From assembly GCA_004377185.1 (NCBI GenBank), contig SOIM01000018.1:1-36631 (forward strand): 36,631 nucleotides of DNA, in the 5' to 3' direction. Made by a program: the position numbers and the translations under genes. The DNA is from Methanomassiliicoccales archaeon (lineage in GTDB: Archaea; Thermoplasmatota; Thermoplasmata; RBG-16-68-12; SOIM01). The notes under the pieces are model-generated. The model had not been told where the DNA came from, searched no databases, and worked only from the letters and a program-made list of their open reading frames with translations. Positions 33,798 to 36,631 of this stretch are shown in pieces. Position 1 is the stretch's first letter, and the number at the start of each line of letters is the position of its first letter.

Positions 33798-34069
33798 CCT
33801 TCTATTTGCTGAAGCCATGTAAAGGATACGCGGGATACCTCTCCACCACGAAAGAAAGGACGAAGGTGGACCTCAAGTCATTTATCGGGGATTTGGAGTC
33901 TCAAGGATACGAGGTACTGGATGTGAAACATCTGCTGATCGCAAAGAAGGGCGTGGAGGTAACCATCTATCCCAGTGGCAAACTGCTCGTGAAGACCGAT
34001 GATGAAGAAGAGGCCAGGAAGGCCGTGGAGTCCATTTACGAGATAATCCTCCCGGAGAATGGACAATAA
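33794..34069 (+). CDS. Small alpha/beta protein (91 aa) resembling the ThiF C-terminal domain
   Basis: It starts at ATG 33794 in an ATGA overlap with the ThiI-like stop, behind GAGGTGG. The second half (GVEVTIYPSGKLLVKT then DDEEEARKAVESIYEII) has the strand-turn-strand-helix pattern of half a TATA-binding-protein-like fold. It closely resembles the end of the ThiF-like protein (YEITLFKDGRALIKGT, then ESKARSLYSRYIG). The N-terminal half adds a helix (VDLKSFIGDLESQGYEV) and a strand. It lacks a C-terminal Gly-Gly, so it is not an obvious sulfur carrier. A stand-alone RNA- or partner-binding domain for the ThiI-like protein is an inference. Confidence 0.82.
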   Translation: MTFYLLKPCKGYAGYLSTTKERTKVDLKSFIGDLESQGYEVLDVKHLLIAKKGVEVTIYPSGKLLVKTDDEEEARKAVESIYEIILPENGQ

Positions 34070-34099
34070 TCTTTTTCATCATGTGGCATATGGGGTATT

Positions 34100-34606
34100 G
34101 TGTCTTACGTTCTGGACTCCTCGGTTCTTCTTTCTGGAAAGGACCTGCTTCTGGACGACATGTACTGCACACCAGAGGTACTCAGAGAGGTTAGGAGCAA
34201 GGGTCCCACTGTACAGCTCATGTCGATGATCGAGACCAAGGTGGAGGTTCGTTCTCCTTCCGAAGAAGCGATGGCTAAGGTCTCGGAGCTCGCCGGGAAA
34301 ACGGGTGACGTGAAGAGGTTATCTCCGACCGACATTGGCGTTCTGGCTCTTGCCGTGGACCTGCAGGCTACCATCCTCACGGACGACTATTCGATACAGA
34401 ACGTGGCTGACGAAATGGGACTGGCCTATCGCGGCTTGTCCTTTCCGAACATCCAGAAGAAGATCGAATGGGGTTACAGGTGCAAAGGATGTGGAAGACA
34501 CTTCGATGAATGGAAAAAGGAATGTCCTGTCTGCGGCTCCGAGATAAGGACGACCCCCAAGACTATTTCCCGTATCTCCTCTGCCTCATCTGATAAGAAC
34601 GAATAG
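34100..34606 (+). CDS. nob1: NOB1-like rRNA maturation endonuclease (PIN domain plus zinc ribbon)
   Basis: A 168-aa nuclease that trims the 3' end of 16S rRNA precursor. The N-terminal PIN domain carries acidic residues D6 (VLDSSVLLS), E27 (PEVLREV), D78 (SPTDIGVLALA) and D95/D96 (TILTDDYSI), expected to bind the catalytic metals. A zinc ribbon with CKGC and CPVC (C128, C131, C142, C145) follows. The start is GTG 34100, 30 bases after the 91-aa gene, with GGGGT upstream. The last 44 bases overlap the convergent prenyltransferase gene. Confidence 0.95.
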   Translation: MSYVLDSSVLLSGKDLLLDDMYCTPEVLREVRSKGPTVQLMSMIETKVEVRSPSEEAMAKVSELAGKTGDVKRLSPTDIGVLALAVDLQATILTDDYSIQNVADEMGLAYRGLSFPNIQKKIEWGYRCKGCGRHFDEWKKECPVCGSEIRTTPKTISRISSASSDKNE

Positions 34607-35390
34607 AACGGAGGAAGTCTATCTTTCTGAATCCGGGCCAGTACACATCAATGAAGTAAAGCTCGGCATAGGCGATCTGCCATAGAAGGAAGTTGCTGAT
34701 CCTCTCCTCACCCGAAGTGCGAAGTATGAGATCGGGATCTGGTAGACCCCCAGTGTATAGCCGAGAGGAAATCAGTTCCTCATCGATGTCCTCAACATTG
34801 ATCTTGCCGTCTTGTACGTCCTGCGCCACATCTCTGATTGCGGTGACTATCTCTTCCCTTCCTCCGTACGCTATGGCCAAGTTGTAGAAGTAGTTGTCAT
34901 AGTCCTTGGTTATCGATTCCGCGTGCTCAATGGCTTCCACCACATCCTTAGGAAGAAGTTCTCTTTGACCGAGGACCTTTATCCTGATCCCGTATTTGCT
35001 TACTCTCTCATCCTCTCCAGCCCTCCGGAAGTTGTCGGCGAATATCTTCATCAGTTTGTCCACTTCCTCTTTGGGCCTGTTCAGATTCTCGGTGGAAAAG
35101 GCGTAGACAGTGAGTATCTTGACGCCTACTTCCAAGCACCACTCCAGAACTTCCTCAAGCTTTTCCTTACCTTTTTCGTGTCCTGCTATTTTCCCAAGGC
35201 CAAGCTCGTACGCATACCGCCTGTTTCCGTCCATGATTATGGCCAGGTGCCGGGGTATTACTCCTTTCTTTATTTGGGTGAGAAGTTTCTTCTCGTAGGC
35301 CAGGTATGCCGTCTCTGAGATGGCTCTTGCGATCTCGGTCGCCATTCTCCATTTCATAGAGCTATCGCATATTTTATCCTTTCTGGACAT
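34563..35390 (-). CDS. uppS: cis-Prenyltransferase (undecaprenyl/polyprenyl diphosphate synthase family)
   Basis: This enzyme chains isopentenyl diphosphate in cis to make the long polyprenyl carrier used for glycan assembly, including archaeal N-glycosylation. Motifs are IIMDGNRRYA (catalytic Asp about residue 54), YAFSTENLNRP, and LRTSGEERISNFLLWQIAYAELYF with the C-terminal Arg/Ser/Glu set. Length is 275 aa from ATG 35390. ATGs at 35357 and 35345 are also possible; the latter sits about 25 bases behind a second T-rich box (35369-35377) and would give the more typical 260 aa. It stands alone on its strand. Its 3' end overlaps nob1 by 44 bases. Confidence 0.95.
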   Translation of the reverse strand: MSRKDKICDSSMKWRMATEIARAISETAYLAYEKKLLTQIKKGVIPRHLAIIMDGNRRYAYELGLGKIAGHEKGKEKLEEVLEWCLEVGVKILTVYAFSTENLNRPKEEVDKLMKIFADNFRRAGEDERVSKYGIRIKVLGQRELLPKDVVEAIEHAESITKDYDNYFYNLAIAYGGREEIVTAIRDVAQDVQDGKINVEDIDEELISSRLYTGGLPDPDLILRTSGEERISNFLLWQIAYAELYFIDVYWPGFRKIDFLRSIRSYQMRQRRYGK

Positions 35391-35449
35391 TGGAAGTGTT
35401 CCAAGACCCTCTCACTTCCCACTTTTTGAAGTTCTTAGTTCTCGCAATG

Positions 35450-35457
35450 TATTTATA
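35450..35457 (-). promoter_or_regulatory. TATA box of uppS
   Basis: TATTTATA on the plus strand (TATAAATA on the minus strand) predicts minus-strand transcription from about 35427, 37 bases before ATG 35390. The element is nearly symmetric, so plus-strand use cannot be excluded. Confidence 0.45.
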
Positions 35458-35561
35458 CCGAAGATAAACTCTCACAGAACGGCCAGACAGTCGGAAGTGC
35501 ATTGATGAAGTATAAGGAATTTTCCGTATCCTGTTGGCGGTATTCATATTCAGATGTGAAC

Positions 35562-35577
35562 CTTTGTCTTGACAAAG
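35562..35577. repeat. Palindrome CTTTGTC-TT-GACAAAG
   Basis: A perfect seven-base inverted repeat with a two-base spacer, in the gap downstream of the surface-protein gene and upstream of uppS. The spacer is too short for a good RNA hairpin, so a protein-binding site is more likely than a terminator. Confidence 0.4.
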
Positions 35578-35709
35578 TTCTCTGTGCACAAGGCGAACGG
35601 TGATGTGATAGCAGCCCGTTGGTTGAGACTCATCCCCCCGAGCTTCTCAGTTGATATGGCGGTCTTGCCAAAGCCAGTAGCTCTACGGAAATCCACACAG
35701 TTAGATACT

Positions 35710-36631
35710 TCACGCTTCGGGAGGGAACTCGGGGGGTGTTTCGGGAGGCGGCTCAGCTGTTGGTTGAACTAGCTCTGCCTTGGGCTTCCTTTTCTTGAGC
35801 AGTAAACCTAATACAATCACAAGGACGACTATGACTATCACAATGAGTATGACCCACCAATAGGCACCTAGGTCAAATTCTTCAGCACCTGGAGGTGGAC
35901 CCGTTTCAACGATCAGGTCTGCATTGTCGCTGTCGGTAAGAGCCCCTTCAGTCCCAGTGATTGTCAGAGTGTATGTGTTATCCGCCACTCCATCGGTGTT
36001 GTCGATCGTCAGTGTGGAATCCACAGATCCTCCATCAGGAACAGTTACCGGATTCGGGAGGAAGGTGCCTGTAGCTGCACCGGGTAGTCCTGTGATGCTT
36101 AGATCCACATCACCCGCATAGCCGTCCACAGATGCGACCGTAATTGTATAGGTTGTAATGTCACCTGGTGCTATCGTCCGGGAGGATGGGTCAACTGAGA
36201 CGGTGAAGGACGGGGGTGGACCCGTTTCAACGATCAGGTCTGCATTGTCGCTGTCGGTAAGAGCCCCTTCAGTCCCAGTGATTGTCAGAGTGTATGTGTT
36301 ATCCGCCACTCCATCGGTGTTGTCGATCGTCAGTGTGGAATCCACAGATCCTCCATCAGGAACAGTTACCGGATTCGGGAGGAAGGTGCCTGTAGCTGCA
36401 CCGGGTAGTCCTGTGATGCTTAGATCCACATCACCCGCATAGCCGTCCACAGATGCGACCGTAATTGTATAGGTTGTAATGTCACCTGGTGCTATCGTCC
36501 GGGAGGATGGGTCAACTGAGACGGTGAAAGATGATGGCGTTAGTTCGACTCCTTTTCTGTAGTAGATGTCCCAGTTTCCGTCTCCAGTGTCCCTCCACAC
36601 GACATGCACCGTACCGCCGTCGACCGCGATT
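35710..36631 (-). CDS. Surface protein, C-terminal part (N-terminus beyond window edge)
   Basis: The frame is open to the right edge. The visible part starts in VDGGTVHVVWRDTGDGNWDIYYR, a motif of BNR/sialidase-like propeller repeats, so the missing N-terminus is probably a propeller. Two identical 107-residue Ig-like repeats follow, each starting SFTVSVDPSSRTIAPGD and ending VETGPPP. A very hydrophobic membrane helix (WWVILIVIVIVVLVIVLGLLL) and a basic then proline/glutamate-rich tail close the protein. The layout (propeller, Ig-like stalk, anchor) repeats the theme of the other surface proteins in the window. The stalk probably holds the head away from the membrane. Confidence 0.88.
   Translation of the reverse strand, partial: IAVDGGTVHVVWRDTGDGNWDIYYRKGVELTPSSFTVSVDPSSRTIAPGDITTYTITVASVDGYAGDVDLSITGLPGAATGTFLPNPVTVPDGGSVDSTLTIDNTDGVADNTYTLTITGTEGALTDSDNADLIVETGPPPSFTVSVDPSSRTIAPGDITTYTITVASVDGYAGDVDLSITGLPGAATGTFLPNPVTVPDGGSVDSTLTIDNTDGVADNTYTLTITGTEGALTDSDNADLIVETGPPPGAEEFDLGAYWWVILIVIVIVVLVIVLGLLLKKRKPKAELVQPTAEPPPETPPEFPPEA
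35894..36207 (-). repeat. Perfect 314-bp tandem repeat, copy A
   Basis: Read by eye, this is base-for-base identical to copy B at an offset of 321 bases (107 codons). It encodes one Ig-like stalk domain. Confidence 0.92.
36215..36528 (-). repeat. Perfect 314-bp tandem repeat, copy B
   Basis: Identical to copy A. Differences begin immediately outside both ends (36208 versus 36529, and 35893 versus 36214). Confidence 0.92.

Larger units (their letters stand above)
35391..35709. other. 319-base gap between uppS and the surface-protein gene
   Basis: I see no convincing gene here. The gap holds a TATA-like box at 35450-35457 that would serve uppS, and a 16-base palindrome at 35562-35577. A 32-codon plus-strand frame starting near 35507 spans the palindrome but has no family resemblance or good ribosome-binding site. 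Confidence 0.6.

Noticed and set aside
33794-34069. Ubiquitin-like sulfur carrier partner for the ThiF-like enzyme.
   Set aside because: The C-terminus ends ENGQ without Gly-Gly, and the fold pattern resembles the ThiF C-terminal domain instead.
35507-35605. A 32-codon plus-strand frame across the palindrome.
   Set aside because: No ribosome-binding site or recognisable composition; too short to support.

Overview
The window looks like an archaeal chromosome segment. It carries archaeal versions of NOB1, exosome Csl4, a METTL5-like rRNA methylase, a stand-alone ThiI catalytic domain, a COG2108-type radical SAM protein and cis-prenyltransferase. It also has an intronless tRNA-Val without encoded CCA, T-rich TATA boxes about 25 bases before several starts, and many signal-peptide or C-terminally anchored surface proteins with Ig-like and beta-propeller repeats. 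This mix fits a mesophilic euryarchaeal lineage, most likely Thermoplasmatota, from a sediment-like setting. That placement is inference. Gene density is high and genes often overlap by 1-8 bases.

Layout. 2-1597: C-terminal part of an FtsX-type permease cut by the left edge. 1598-7210 (minus): FAD-dependent amine/amino-acid oxidoreductase, carA, carB. 7240-7901: a relic resembling an IS605 right end or omega RNA, followed by an IS200 element whose tnpA has an in-frame TGA. 7904-10364 (minus): radical SAM protein, class I/II aminotransferase, 75-aa small protein. 10461-10533: tRNA-Val(GAC). 10672-11499: Ras-like GTPase fused to a winged-helix-like domain. 11503-12642 (minus): acyl-CoA dehydrogenase. 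12786-16448: large two-module FtsX permease. 16637-24851: a tightly packed six-gene plus-strand run of three membrane-tethered propeller proteins of different families (PQQ-like/Ig, WD40, FG-GAP), a CcdA/DsbD-like membrane thiol protein, a NapH-like membrane polyferredoxin and a 2-hydroxyacyl-CoA-dehydratase-family iron-sulfur protein. A 52-aa four-cysteine protein and a 1437-aa propeller/Ig surface protein follow. 29492-34606: METTL5-like methylase, Csl4, a coiled-coil mini-ORF, an SHMT-superfamily PLP enzyme, an E1-like ThiF/MoeB protein, a ThiI-like PP-loop protein, a 91-aa protein and NOB1. 34563-35390 (minus): cis-prenyltransferase, overlapping nob1 tail to tail. 35710-36631 (minus): the C-terminal part of a surface protein with a perfect internal duplication.

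The best candidate for an undescribed system is 16637-25064. Three extracellular propeller proteins share what looks like one transcript with a transmembrane dithiol carrier, a membrane ferredoxin and a dehydratase-fold iron-sulfur protein that has no ATP-dependent activator nearby. This suggests a membrane redox relay with surface sensing or assembly parts. A second candidate is 30885-34069, where the E1-like protein and the free-standing 91-aa protein appear to share a small alpha/beta domain and flank a ThiI-like sulfurtransferase lacking THUMP. Several genes (the CcdA-like gene, the ThiI-like gene and the coiled-coil ORF) lack a conventional start codon where protein structure or the ribosome-binding site demands one. 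That means either non-canonical initiation or sequence errors. All assignments were made by reading the sequence; no database search was run.
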